Assembly: GCF_018224885.1 (NCBI RefSeq)
Contig: NZ_JAGTXB010000028.1
Location: forward strand, 1-64,000
Length of the DNA stretch: 64,000 bases
Origin: Chitinophaga hostae
GTDB lineage: Bacteria > Bacteroidota > Bacteroidia > Chitinophagales > Chitinophagaceae
Reading direction: 5' to 3'
Translations under genes and position numbers: made by a program
In this document: positions 34,577-43,272 of the stretch, one piece after another
Layout: each line of letters starts with the position of its first letter
Position numbering within the stretch: position 1 is the first letter of the stretch
Notes under the pieces: generated by a model
Database searches by the model: none
Told to the model about the DNA's origin: nothing
What the model saw: the letters and a program-made list of their open reading frames with translations, nothing else

Positions 34577-35209
34577 ATGTACGCAATTAATCATGCTGCA
34601 ACCGCTTTGTTGTTAAGAAAAAAGGAATCAACACTGCCGTTGCTTCCACTATTGATATCTGTGCAATTGGTGGAAATATTATGGGTGCTTTTCAATTATC
34701 TTGGTTGGGAACATTTTTCCGTTTCCAATGGCAGCATTCATCTCGACTTTCTGCCTTATTCCCATTCAATTTTTTCAGGAGTTGTTGCGGCACTGCTTTC
34801 ATTTTGTATGATCAACTGGGGCTATCACAATAGGAAACTCGCTGTGGCTTTTGCTATTGGTGTTTTGTCGCATGTTATCATTGATCTGATCTTCCATGAT
34901 AAGGATATTCAGCTATCGCCTTTCTCTGCCACGCCGGTTTGGGGATTTGGAATTATCGATTACCCTATTCTGAATTTCATTATTGAATTTGCGTATGGTA
35001 TATTTTGCTGGTGGTATTTTAAGGGTAGTAAAGCGTTGCTTTGGGTAATCATTGTGTTCAATGTAATTGATCTGCCGATCATGTTAGCACATGGTGATTC
35101 GCTGACGCCTTTTATGCGGTATCCATTTCTTTTGCCATCAGTCATATTATTTCAGATACTTATTACCTGGTACTTCGTTTATCGTTATGCAAATTCGAAA
35201 CGCGCGTAA
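34577..35209 (+). CDS. YdjM-like membrane-bound metal-dependent hydrolase family protein
   Basis: A protein of about 210 residues with five or six membrane segments. Conserved His motifs lie at the membrane: INHAATALLL at the start, DFLPYSHSIFSG and LSHVIIDLIFHD, the pattern of the LexA-regulated putative metal-dependent hydrolase (YdjM) family. ATG 34577 gives the usual family start; GTG 34541, 2 bp after the AraC gene, is an alternative. Substrate unknown. Confidence 0.65.
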   Translation: MYAINHAATALLLRKKESTLPLLPLLISVQLVEILWVLFNYLGWEHFSVSNGSIHLDFLPYSHSIFSGVVAALLSFCMINWGYHNRKLAVAFAIGVLSHVIIDLIFHDKDIQLSPFSATPVWGFGIIDYPILNFIIEFAYGIFCWWYFKGSKALLWVIIVFNVIDLPIMLAHGDSLTPFMRYPFLLPSVILFQILITWYFVYRYANSKRA

Positions 35210-35476
35210 CGTCCAGCCAGTTAATTGAAATTTAGTCTTCCTCAGAGATGAAATTCATAAATGGAATTTTTATGGCACGTTCTTCCAGATTGTTTTTCGC
35301 TATGTGGCCAATATTAATAATACTCAACTATGGAATTACGCCGTTAAAAAAACAACATGGTCCCGATAGAAATTTGGCCCTGTAAAAAGTAAGTTCGTCA
35401 CAAATTTGGCTGAGTTGGACACAATTATTTCCTGGAAATTGAGTTTTGCATTTCTTTGATTGAAATTAGAATATTG

Positions 35477-36388
35477 ATGGGAAGATTTATTATAGAGACT
35501 AATGATTTAAGTTTTGGCTATGATAAGAAGGTCCCCGTGTTTGATAAGATCAACCTGCAAGTTGAAGCTTCGGCTATTTACGGCTTTATGGGGCCTAATG
35601 GTGCCGGGAAAACTACTCTGATCAGGCTCTTGCTTGGATTGTTGCCACATGAAACAGGGCAGATCACCCTATTTGGGAAGCATTTGGCTGGTAACAGGAT
35701 TGATATTTTGTCAAGGCTGGGTTGTTTGGTAGAGCAGCCCTCCTTATATGAGAACCTGACAGGGAGGGATAATATCCGTATTAACTGCATGGTAAGGGGA
35801 CTTCCCAAAAATAAGCTCCATACCGTGCTTAAAATGGTAGGTCTTACTGATGCCGCCGACAAACGGGTTGATACCTATTCTCTTGGAATGAAGCAGCGGC
35901 TCGGTCTTGCAATTGCATTGCTTCCGGAACCAGAGCTGTTGGTGCTCGATGAGCCAGTGAATGGCCTCGATCCTACCGGAATTATTGAGATCAGGGAATT
36001 ATTGATCCACCTAAACAAAGAATATGGAACAACTATATTCCTTTCGAGCCACCTGTTGTCTGAACTTGAAAAGCTTGTTACCCATATCGGCATATTGCGA
36101 AAGGGAGAACTGGTGTTCCAGGGTAGCGCTGTGGAGCTGGAAGCTGTACAACGACAACAATCTGTTGTAGTTGTTGATACCAGTAATAACCAGGAGTGTT
36201 TTTTATTGCTGAAAAATGATCAACCGGTGATCTCCTTAAAAGCCGACAGGTTGATTGTGCCCTACCGGGATAAAATGGAAGTCGGTGAATTATGCAAAAA
36301 GATCATGCTGGCCGGTTTGAATATATATGAGGTTAAGGTAGTACATCATGATCTGGAAGATGTATTTATGAAATTAACAAGTAACTAA
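35477..36388 (+). CDS. ABC transporter ATP-binding protein
   Basis: A 303-residue ATPase of the BcrA/CcmA type: Walker A GPNGAGKTT near residue 37, signature YSLGMKQR, Walker B LLVLDEPVNGLDP and the switch His in SSHLLSE. The C-terminal 80 residues are the usual regulatory extension. Its TAA overlaps the ATG of the permease (TAATG). I use ATG 35477 rather than TTG 35456. With the permease it forms an ABC-2 exporter of the kind tied to peptide-antibiotic resistance. Confidence 0.9.
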   Translation: MGRFIIETNDLSFGYDKKVPVFDKINLQVEASAIYGFMGPNGAGKTTLIRLLLGLLPHETGQITLFGKHLAGNRIDILSRLGCLVEQPSLYENLTGRDNIRINCMVRGLPKNKLHTVLKMVGLTDAADKRVDTYSLGMKQRLGLAIALLPEPELLVLDEPVNGLDPTGIIEIRELLIHLNKEYGTTIFLSSHLLSELEKLVTHIGILRKGELVFQGSAVELEAVQRQQSVVVVDTSNNQECFLLLKNDQPVISLKADRLIVPYRDKMEVGELCKKIMLAGLNIYEVKVVHHDLEDVFMKLTSN

Positions 36389-37179
36389 TGACTGGATTCT
36401 GGCCCTCATTTTTAGTGGAGATCATAAAGATCAAAAATTCCTTTGCCAAATGGCTGATTTTGTTGGGAGCATCTTTAATGCCGGCATTTGTTGCTTTCGT
36501 TGCGCTGAATAAATGGAAGCAGCTTGTAAAGGAGATTCATGATAATCCCTGGCCGCTTTTTTCAGAAATGTCATGGAAAGGGATGGCTTTTTTTTACTCC
36601 GTGTTTTTTATCGTGCTGCTGGTTTGTTTGTACTTTAATATTGAATATAAAAATAACACCTGGAAACATGTATTTACTTTGCCCATTAAAAAGGGACAAG
36701 TATATGTAAACAAGCTATTGGCTGTGGTTGTGTTCGTGGTTTGTTATTATATTTTGTTTGTTCCTTTTTGGATAATCCTCGGATATTTACTTGGTGCCAT
36801 CAGGCCTCAGCTGCAACTTATCACACATACGCCTGATCTGGAGTTGTTGTTCTTGAATTGTTTTCATTCTGTTATTTCTTCTCTGAGTATTATAGCCATT
36901 CATATTTGGTTAAGTATAAGATTTAAAAATATGATCATTCCCATCGGGTTTGCTGTCTTTTGTTCAATCGTGATGGTCGCCCTTTTTCAAGGTGGTGCAG
37001 AGGAAGTTAAATATTTCCCGTATGCTTATCACTATTTGTCAATTTCGAGGCCTCCTTTTTTTCATGAATCAAAATGGGGGCCATTGCCGCAACATGAATG
37101 GTACAGTCTTGGGTACTTTTTTGTGTTTACCATGTTGGGGTATTGGGACTTTACCAGGAAGTTCTCCGGGAATAAGTGA
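36388..37179 (+). CDS. ABC-2 type permease
   Basis: A 263-residue membrane protein with about six predicted segments (for example LLGASLMPAFVAFVAL and YSVFFIVLLVCLYFNI). The motif ENTWKHVFTLPIKKGQ-like stretch (KNNTWKHVFTLPIKKGQVYV) is typical of lantibiotic-immunity permeases (MutG/EpiE class). It is coupled by a 1-bp overlap to the ATPase. Substrate unknown; the nearby RiPP cluster is on the other strand, so a self-immunity role is only a possibility. Confidence 0.85.
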   Translation: MTGFWPSFLVEIIKIKNSFAKWLILLGASLMPAFVAFVALNKWKQLVKEIHDNPWPLFSEMSWKGMAFFYSVFFIVLLVCLYFNIEYKNNTWKHVFTLPIKKGQVYVNKLLAVVVFVVCYYILFVPFWIILGYLLGAIRPQLQLITHTPDLELLFLNCFHSVISSLSIIAIHIWLSIRFKNMIIPIGFAVFCSIVMVALFQGGAEEVKYFPYAYHYLSISRPPFFHESKWGPLPQHEWYSLGYFFVFTMLGYWDFTRKFSGNK

Positions 37180-37205
37180 AGTTTGTGCTACCTAAAAAGC
37201 AAAAA

Positions 37206-37225
37206 AAGGGGACCGTAGTCCCCTT
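37206..37225 (-). terminator. Terminator of the Gfo/Idh/MocA gene
   Basis: AAGGGGAC-CGTA-GTCCCCTT forms an 8-bp stem. On the minus strand it is followed by a run of seven T, so it serves the gene ending at 37229. Confidence 0.75.
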
Positions 37226-37228
37226 GCA

Positions 37229-38656
37229 TCAAACTTTATAATATTGCTCCCAGCCCTTCCGTGGGGGAGGACCTATCAGTAATTCATTGGCATGTTTATT
37301 ATTAGTAATGATCTTCTTTTCCCGGTCAAACTGTAATTTTTCTCCTGTCCACTGCGCCAGCACACCAAGACAGAACACCTGGCTGAGCGGACCTGCTATG
37401 GCGAATGGAGATCTTGTTTGCTCCTGGCCCTTACAAGCCAGCAGGAAGTTCTTAAAGTGGTTAGACGGACTTTCCGGTACTACTGGTAGTTTACCCGCCA
37501 TTTCTTTTGCTTTTGCCTCCGGAATAATGGAGAGGGTACTGCCATGCGAGCCTCCTTTAAATGTAAGGTCCTTACTGTAGATAATCTTACCAGGATTCAG
37601 TTTAGAAGGTGCGATAGGACCATTGCTTGGAGGCGGAATATTAGGATCCAGTCCCGATACACCGTATCCTGCAGGAATGGGCGGCAGGTTATCTACGCCA
37701 TCGTACCAGGTGATATCCAGTGCGGGCATATTTCCTCTTCTGGGGAATTTGAATGCCAGTGTGGACGACATCGGGTAGAAGAAGTTATTGTGCCCCGTTA
37801 GTTTGACAGGATTAACTTCATATGGTAAGCCAAGTTGGAGGAACTGGTGGGCGGTATCGATGAGATGTGCGCCCCAGTCACCCAGTGCACCCATACCGAA
37901 GTCGAACCAGCAGCGCCATTGGCCGTTTACGAAATCTTTGTTATAAGAATGCCCCTGTGTTGCCATCTGCCAGATATTCCAGTCGAGGGTAGCAGGTGTT
38001 TGTTCTGCAGCCGGGAACGAGCTTATATTGGGGTTCCAGCCATGCCAACGCCGCGGAGAGTTCATATGCGCGGTAATGGCGGTTACATCTTTAATGATAC
38101 CGGCTTCTGTCCAGGCTTTAAACTGGAAGTAATTAGCTTCAGAATGCCCCTGGTTGCCCATTTGGGTCACCACTTTCGGATGCTTCGCGGCAGCCTTCAT
38201 CATCAGTTCCACCTCGTTGAATGTGCGTGCCATGGGCTTTTCTACATATACATGTTTGCCCAGGCCTATAGCCATCATCGTGATCGGGAAATGGGAGAAG
38301 TCAGGCACTCCGATAGATACAGCGTCAATCTGGTTGCCCATTTTGTCGAACATCTGGCGAAAATCCTGGAAACGCGGTACCTCAGGGAACATTTTCATTA
38401 CCTCCAGGGTATGCGGGGCGCCCATGTCTACATCGCAGAGTGCTACAATGTTTGCCAATCCTGTCTTGTAGAGCGCCTGGGCAATTTCTCCCCCTCTGTT
38501 GCCTATACCAATAAAGGCGAGGTTTACTTTTTCGTTAGGCCCGATCTTGCGGGTATATGGCTTCGCTGCCGCCATCAGCAGGCCTGGAGTAGCAGTGGCC
38601 AGGGAGGCCAGCGCCGCCTGCTTCAGGAAAGTCCTTCTTGAGTTATTGTAATTCAT
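37229..38656 (-). CDS. Gfo/Idh/MocA-family oxidoreductase with Tat signal
   Basis: A 475-residue protein starting with a twin-arginine signal (NNSRRTFLKQAALASLATAT), then a Rossmann fold with NLAFIGIGNRGGEIAQALY near residue 45 and the conserved EKP motif in GKHVYVEKPMARTF, as in NAD(P)-dependent sugar dehydrogenases. The C-terminal part fits the large Bacteroidota group of exported Gfo/Idh/MocA proteins acting on sugars or glycosides in the periplasm. It is a single gene with its own terminator. The substrate cannot be read. Confidence 0.9.
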   Translation of the reverse strand: MNYNNSRRTFLKQAALASLATATPGLLMAAAKPYTRKIGPNEKVNLAFIGIGNRGGEIAQALYKTGLANIVALCDVDMGAPHTLEVMKMFPEVPRFQDFRQMFDKMGNQIDAVSIGVPDFSHFPITMMAIGLGKHVYVEKPMARTFNEVELMMKAAAKHPKVVTQMGNQGHSEANYFQFKAWTEAGIIKDVTAITAHMNSPRRWHGWNPNISSFPAAEQTPATLDWNIWQMATQGHSYNKDFVNGQWRCWFDFGMGALGDWGAHLIDTAHQFLQLGLPYEVNPVKLTGHNNFFYPMSSTLAFKFPRRGNMPALDITWYDGVDNLPPIPAGYGVSGLDPNIPPPSNGPIAPSKLNPGKIIYSKDLTFKGGSHGSTLSIIPEAKAKEMAGKLPVVPESPSNHFKNFLLACKGQEQTRSPFAIAGPLSQVFCLGVLAQWTGEKLQFDREKKIITNNKHANELLIGPPPRKGWEQYYKV

Positions 38657-38681
38657 CCCGTGGTTTGTTGATTGCTGGTTC

Positions 38682-38689
38682 CAAATGTA
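38682..38689 (-). promoter_or_regulatory. Putative -7 box of the oxidoreductase gene
   Basis: Minus-strand TACATTTG (perfect TAnnTTTG), 25 bp before the start codon at 38656. The -33 region has only TTG at a short spacing. Confidence 0.35.
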
Positions 38690-38876
38690 TAAAAATGGTT
38701 TTGCAATCGAATGAAAAAACTCAGAAAAGCGAAAAAACTTTACATGAATGGTAAATGGAGCGCTTTGCTGTATGCAGGATCCGCTTCGATATAGTGTATT
38801 TTATTATTATATATCAATGCCTTTCCTAAAAAGGGGCTGATAGGCTTATGTAAAGATTTACATCTGGCGGGAAGGA

Positions 38877-38909
38877 ATATAGCCTCCGCATAGAAACCGG
38901 AGGCCATAT
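38877..38909 (-). terminator. Terminator at the end of the RiPP cluster
   Basis: On the minus strand GCCTCCG and CGGAGGC form a stem around a 9-base loop, framed by AATAT/ATATT. It lies 6 bp after the stop codon of the candidate precursor gene. Confidence 0.6.
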
Positions 38910-38915
38910 TTTCAA

Positions 38916-39098
38916 TTAGAAAAGCAGTGAATCCACTTCTTCTTCTTCAGCATTGCGCTGATCAGCTTCATTTCTCCTGCATTTTGTACGGCAAAGAGAT
39001 TCAACAACATTGGCAGTTGCATAAATGTCTTCTGTGTTACGGGGCTTAATCAGATCCCTTACTTTTTGCGCTTTGAGCGCATCTTTTTTTTCTTGCAT
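38916..39098 (-). CDS. Candidate RiPP precursor peptide (60 residues)
   Basis: The 60-residue product has a charged helical front half (MQEKKDALKAQKVRDLIKPR) as expected of a leader. The C-terminal part has Cys36 and Cys40 in the pattern C-R-T-K-C-R-R, Arg48, and a run of four Glu (51-54) before VDSLLF. I start at ATG 39098; an in-frame start at 39170 would overlap the neighbour. It is the last gene of the cluster, 29 bp after the arginase-like gene. Arg37, 41, 42 and 48 are natural targets for that protein, and the two Cys for the radical SAM enzyme. No known precursor family is recognised; precursor identity is inference from size, composition and place. Confidence 0.6.
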   Translation of the reverse strand: MQEKKDALKAQKVRDLIKPRNTEDIYATANVVESLCRTKCRRNEADQRNAEEEEVDSLLF

Positions 39099-39127
39099 GT
39101 TGGTACTGTTTATAGATGAAAAAAGAA

Positions 39128-40063
39128 TTACCGGATCACGGCAGCCGGAAGTATATTGCTGATATGGCATGCTTCTTCCAGCTGCAATACTTCACCAAGT
39201 CCGTTAAGCAGCTTTTTTTCGATATACTCCCATTGGTCACTTGCTGTATAACCACTAAAGGCGGAGCGGCATATCGTAATGATATCAGGGGTAATATTGT
39301 TTTGGGTAAGGGTGTTGATGAAGTTGTCGATCCGGTGGTCAATAGTAGTTTCAGACACTTTAAGAATGCTGGGATAGGTGTCGGTATAATTATTAAATAC
39401 GTAGAAATAACTATCGTTCAGCGTGCACACATCAATTCTGGGACCCAGGTAACGTAACCGGTGATATTTATCATTTACAAAAGATTCATATTCCTCCCTG
39501 GTGATCTCTATATATATTTCTTCCTGGGCATTAGGATCTCCGGAACAGGAAAAGTAATCCAGGTCTATATCCAGCGTAACATTGGTGGCCTGGCCTGCCA
39601 GGTGCTTTTCTTCGCATAAAGCATACAAAAATTCCTTGTGCATGTTTTCGGAAGCGAATTTGTCATTCAGATTTATCAGGTCAGCAACAGGGCCGTAAAT
39701 AATTTTCTTCCCATCATTGTTATAGCTCCTGACAAACATCTGGTGATGCGTGTTGCTTTTTTGAGTTCTGTGTTGTTGCTTAATCCAGTATATTTTGTTG
39801 AACAAACCCTGGTAAGCAGCCGGTATGATAAATGATGCAATGGAAAGCTCGTCTTGCATAAATTGATGGATAGCATCAAGGTCTTTGCCTAACTGATGAA
39901 TGCTGGTATTGGATTGTAAGCTCCCCATATCAGAGTGTTCATCAAAATGATAGAGGGTATTGGCCGATTCAGGCATCCATCCGTTTATAACACTATAGTG
40001 CCAAACATAAAAGGCTTCATGGTGTTCTTCTACAATGAATACCGGTATTTTTCTTTTTGACAT
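39128..40063 (-). CDS. UPF0489/arginase-fold protein, likely peptide arginase
   Basis: A 311-residue protein with the arginase-type metal sites: Asp41-x-His43-x-Asp45 in HFDEHSDM and Asp165-x-Asp167-x-Asp169 in LDIDLDYF, plus His14/His15 in VEEHHEA. These are marks of UPF0489, whose member OspR was shown to convert peptide arginine into ornithine in a cyanobacterial RiPP. It starts a short unit with its own promoter (40095-40126), followed 29 bp later by the Arg-rich candidate precursor. The most likely role is Mn-dependent deguanidination of precursor arginines in the cytoplasm. Family assignment is firm in motif; substrate is inference. Confidence 0.75.
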   Translation of the reverse strand: MSKRKIPVFIVEEHHEAFYVWHYSVINGWMPESANTLYHFDEHSDMGSLQSNTSIHQLGKDLDAIHQFMQDELSIASFIIPAAYQGLFNKIYWIKQQHRTQKSNTHHQMFVRSYNNDGKKIIYGPVADLINLNDKFASENMHKEFLYALCEEKHLAGQATNVTLDIDLDYFSCSGDPNAQEEIYIEITREEYESFVNDKYHRLRYLGPRIDVCTLNDSYFYVFNNYTDTYPSILKVSETTIDHRIDNFINTLTQNNITPDIITICRSAFSGYTASDQWEYIEKKLLNGLGEVLQLEEACHISNILPAAVIR

Positions 40064-40094
40064 GGCAGCGGGTTTTCTTTATCAGTTATCATTA

Positions 40095-40126
40095 CAAAAA
40101 TAAACAGCGACTATCTATATGACAAT
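40095..40126 (-). promoter_or_regulatory. Internal promoter for arginase-like gene and precursor
   Basis: On the minus strand ATTG (40123-40126), a 20-bp spacer and TATTTTTG (40095-40102) fit the Bacteroidota consensus. It lies 31 bp before the start at 40063, in the only gap over 100 bp inside the biosynthetic part of the cluster. Confidence 0.55.
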
Positions 40127-40168
40127 TCCTATTTATTGATTTATATTCCTCTTTCTTGCTTGTAAACA

Positions 40169-40717
40169 TTAACGAACCTGGTATTTTATCGCCATCGTAA
40201 AACGTGATGATTTGCAGATCCGGCTTGGTATGGAACCATTGTGTTCTATGGCCCCCGGAAAAATTACAAAACGACCGGGCCTGGGGAGTATACCAAGTTT
40301 TGTTTCTTTGTTTTCGTAGAATAAAGTCTCGCCTCCCCAGCTGTAATCCCATTCTTTATTGACGTAATACAGTACCGTGATATCATTTTTGTTGACACTG
40401 CAATCCCGGTGCGGGTAAGCCATATCCCCGTAGTGACACATATTGATGTAGGCCCTGTACAGACTCATTTCTTCGATAGCAATAAACTGGTTAAGCAAAT
40501 CCCTGGCTGTTTTCCCGATCAGTAATTCGGTTTCAAACTTTTCGATGTTGAAATCAATGCTGAAGATGGGATATTCATCTGCATGGCTGTCTTTTTCCTT
40601 CCTTGAAAAAGGAAGATCACAGGTGATATTGTAAAAGTCCAGTACTTCCTCCTGGGGCAGCATATTATCTATGATGTAAATGTTCTTTCCTGCAATTGTT
40701 TCTGTTTTTACTAACAT
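40169..40717 (-). CDS. Prolyl-4-hydroxylase-type Fe(II)/2-oxoglutarate oxygenase
   Basis: A 182-residue dioxygenase with the facial triad His103-x-Asp105 (YPHRDCS) and His159 (IEHNGSI), followed by an Arg in SSRFTMAIKY that would bind 2-oxoglutarate. WGGETLFYENKETKLGILPR fits the double-stranded beta-helix of the P4H family. It begins 18 bp after the JmjC-type gene on the same strand. In this cluster it probably hydroxylates a side chain of the precursor peptide. Confidence 0.8.
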   Translation of the reverse strand: MLVKTETIAGKNIYIIDNMLPQEEVLDFYNITCDLPFSRKEKDSHADEYPIFSIDFNIEKFETELLIGKTARDLLNQFIAIEEMSLYRAYINMCHYGDMAYPHRDCSVNKNDITVLYYVNKEWDYSWGGETLFYENKETKLGILPRPGRFVIFPGAIEHNGSIPSRICKSSRFTMAIKYQVR

Positions 40718-40735
40718 TGCTTGTTGTTTTATAGG

Positions 40736-41572
40736 TTATTGATGCTTTAGTCCTTCTGCAACGATCTGTTCAAATGATTCAAGGGCACGTAGGTTATTCG
40801 TTTGTCTGAAGTATTTGTAGACTTGTTGGTAATTCGTTTCATTGATGAAATTCTCCGTCAGGGAAATGCCGGCTTCTACGTTTAATACGGCATGCCACCA
40901 TCCGCTGGGCGTGTATACTACATCACCTGGTTCCTGGATGCAGATCAAAGGGCTCGCATTTTCATAATCAGGGAATGTTTCATAATCAGGGCTGAATACA
41001 TTTACATCACCCTGATAAAGGCTGGATTCCTGCCCCGGAGGGAAGAAGAACCAGAGTTTTTTCCCTGAAATAACAGCATTCCAGGCACTGGTGTTCCAGA
41101 GATCCAGGTGCAGGTCGGAGCCGGTATTGGCGGCGCCAATGTAAATCCACGACAAAGCATATCGTCTTTTTTCCGCCGGCATCAGGCGATACCAGCAATG
41201 AAAGCAGTCGGGCGTTTTGTAATGCTGGCTGAGTGCCGCCTGGATATGAAACTGCGTTTTGAAGTAAAAAGGAGGGGAGGAGGTACTTTTTTCTTCTTTT
41301 ATATAATCAAAATAATCGCTTAGCAGAAACGCCTGTTTCTCTTTTATCTTTCCCATCCGGCGATCAGCATTTTCCGAAACATGACCATAGTGTTTTCTTA
41401 AATAGTCTTCTGTCCATAATTTTGCGGCTGGTCCCCAGCTGTCAAAGTTGTCTTTGAATATTACGGGCTGTCCGCTGAATCCAAACGCTTCATTAAATTC
41501 TGCCAGCGGTGGTGTTCTTCCCTGTATGGCCTGTACATGAGGATAACGTGCTGAAATAAGATTAATATCCAT
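40736..41572 (-). CDS. JmjC/cupin_8-type Fe(II)/2-oxoglutarate hydroxylase
   Basis: A 278-residue protein of the cupin_8 (JmjC-like) class: His155-x-Asp157 in SDLHLDLW, the Lys of SGKKLWFFF that anchors 2-oxoglutarate, and His227 in PSGWWHAVLN. The N-terminus (PVIFKDNFDSWGPAAKLW) is typical. I start at ATG 41572, 10 bp after the subtilisin stop; the longer start at 41608 would overlap it. Members hydroxylate proteins or peptides at Asp, Asn, Lys, His or Arg. With the P4H-type enzyme beside it, two hydroxylation steps on the peptide are likely. Confidence 0.82.
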   Translation of the reverse strand: MDINLISARYPHVQAIQGRTPPLAEFNEAFGFSGQPVIFKDNFDSWGPAAKLWTEDYLRKHYGHVSENADRRMGKIKEKQAFLLSDYFDYIKEEKSTSSPPFYFKTQFHIQAALSQHYKTPDCFHCWYRLMPAEKRRYALSWIYIGAANTGSDLHLDLWNTSAWNAVISGKKLWFFFPPGQESSLYQGDVNVFSPDYETFPDYENASPLICIQEPGDVVYTPSGWWHAVLNVEAGISLTENFINETNYQQVYKYFRQTNNLRALESFEQIVAEGLKHQ

Positions 41573-41582
41573 AGTGTTTTTT

Positions 41583-43262
41583 TTATGAGAAAAAATGTCG
41601 GATTGCATCGAGTAATGGCACTGGGTCCGAAAGCATCAATAAGCAGCAGCCATTTGTTGCTGTATTTCGAAACAGTTGTTGTATGCGGGTATATGATTCC
41701 TGGCATATATCGTCAGCCAACAGGCATAGAAAAAAAGTTTCCCGAAAAGTGCTTGTTAATTGCCTGAAAGTGGCTGCAATCCATTCCTGAGGCTCTTTAC
41801 CGGTAAGGTGAAGTATTACGCCGTCCGGCCGGGCATCTGCCAGGTGCGCAATAGCCTTATGGGAGTATTCATATACAGAAGAACTGGCAACCATATACAC
41901 GATCAGATCCGGTGTAAACTGCGCTTGTACATGCCGGTATAAATTGTTTAGCGCCACCTGATCCTGGCCTGCATTTAAATGGCGGGAGAAACATATTTCC
42001 CCCGGAAGATGATTGCTGAGAAGGCTTTCGGTAATATAAAAGCTGCTGTAGCCATTTTCTTCCAACACCCCCTTCAATATACGCTTGAAAAACAGGTATT
42101 GCCAGTCTGCCGTGGCGCCGTATGAAGCCAGTACGGGCGTTTGGTTTCGCGGTAAACCGGTTTCATGGCCCAGATAGGGCGTTACAGGCGTATTGCCGGG
42201 ATGCAGCAATAATTTTGGATAGTGAGGTACTATCGATGTCAATGCAGTAACATAGGGTAATAGTTCGTCATGGGAAACAGCTATATTTTTCCCTTTAATG
42301 GCTGCTTCTTTTATCGCCTTATATTCATTGACAAGTATATTGTCCGGTACATCAGCTGCATGAGGTAATACGATCAACGTGTCTATTTCGGGTAGTGTTG
42401 CAACCAGGTTAGCGGCAGTCAGCAGCCTGGTATCTGCAGGTCCGCCGGCAAGGAAAGGAGCGGTGGTTCCTGTTATCCCCAGCGAATCTGCTACGCTGTG
42501 CCTGTACCTGATGAGCGGGCTTTGCAGATAATGCACTATATCCTTTTCCTCAACAGCAGGAAAAGGTTTGATAGGAATCAGTGTAGAAGTACTGTAGGAA
42601 AGGATTTTAGAAAGAAGACTGCTGTTCTCTCTTTCGCTGATTTCCTTCATTTCAGCTAATGCTGCTGTGAAAAAAGCAGCGGCATAGCTTGTTCCGCTTA
42701 CCGTTTGTGTGGTCCCGTTGGTCCAATGTACGGATTGCGGTAAGCCATATGCAAGTACGTTAATAGCGCCTGTCCCCAGGTATTTGTACTCCCGGCATCT
42801 TCCATTAACAGCGGTATATACCCCTGTAACAAACGGAAAGTAAGCAGGATAGCAAGATACAGCAGGATCATGGAATGCTGCGGCAACTATCAGGATACCT
42901 TTCAGGTAAGCAGAGAGACAGAGATCATATAAGGTGGTGGATGGTACCCGCGCCACAATTCCCATACTGATATTGATAATTTCTGCGGATGTTGCTGTCA
43001 GGCACCAACGGATACCCTCACATAATAGCTGTTCGCTAATAGCCGAGTCAGACGATAACTTAACGATAACCAGTTCTACGTCAGACTGCCAGCTGCATAT
43101 GATGCCTGCAATGGCAGTACCATGCCCATCATCATCATTGTAATCGCTTTCGTAGGAAATGCTGCCATTCTGCTCTTTTATAGTGACACCTGAAATACGC
43201 TTGTTGTTGAAAATAGCATGCGTCATTGAAATGCCACTATCTATAATAGCTATTTTTTTCAT
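41583..43262 (-). CDS. Subtilisin-type (S8) protease with a large C-terminal domain
   Basis: A 559-residue protein. The N-terminal 240 residues are a subtilase with Asp8 (IIDSG), His47 (DGHGTAIAG) and Ser192 (SGTSYAAA); there is no signal or propeptide, so it should act in the cytoplasm. The C-terminal 280 residues are not protease-like (TPVLASYGATADWQYLFFKR, then FTPDLIVYMVASSSVYEYSH) and look somewhat like the TIGR04066-type peptide-maturation proteins of clostridial clusters, which also occur with S8 and radical SAM genes; that resemblance is from memory. It probably removes the leader of the modified peptide. Confidence 0.78.
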   Translation of the reverse strand: MKKIAIIDSGISMTHAIFNNKRISGVTIKEQNGSISYESDYNDDDGHGTAIAGIICSWQSDVELVIVKLSSDSAISEQLLCEGIRWCLTATSAEIINISMGIVARVPSTTLYDLCLSAYLKGILIVAAAFHDPAVSCYPAYFPFVTGVYTAVNGRCREYKYLGTGAINVLAYGLPQSVHWTNGTTQTVSGTSYAAAFFTAALAEMKEISERENSSLLSKILSYSTSTLIPIKPFPAVEEKDIVHYLQSPLIRYRHSVADSLGITGTTAPFLAGGPADTRLLTAANLVATLPEIDTLIVLPHAADVPDNILVNEYKAIKEAAIKGKNIAVSHDELLPYVTALTSIVPHYPKLLLHPGNTPVTPYLGHETGLPRNQTPVLASYGATADWQYLFFKRILKGVLEENGYSSFYITESLLSNHLPGEICFSRHLNAGQDQVALNNLYRHVQAQFTPDLIVYMVASSSVYEYSHKAIAHLADARPDGVILHLTGKEPQEWIAATFRQLTSTFRETFFLCLLADDICQESYTRIQQLFRNTATNGCCLLMLSDPVPLLDAIRHFFS

Positions 43263-43272
43263 GCAGTTTCAA

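Noticed and set aside
35477..37179. ABC-2 exporter as part of the RiPP cluster
   Set aside because: It lies on the other strand beyond a separate oxidoreductase gene, so an immunity role is possible but not supported.
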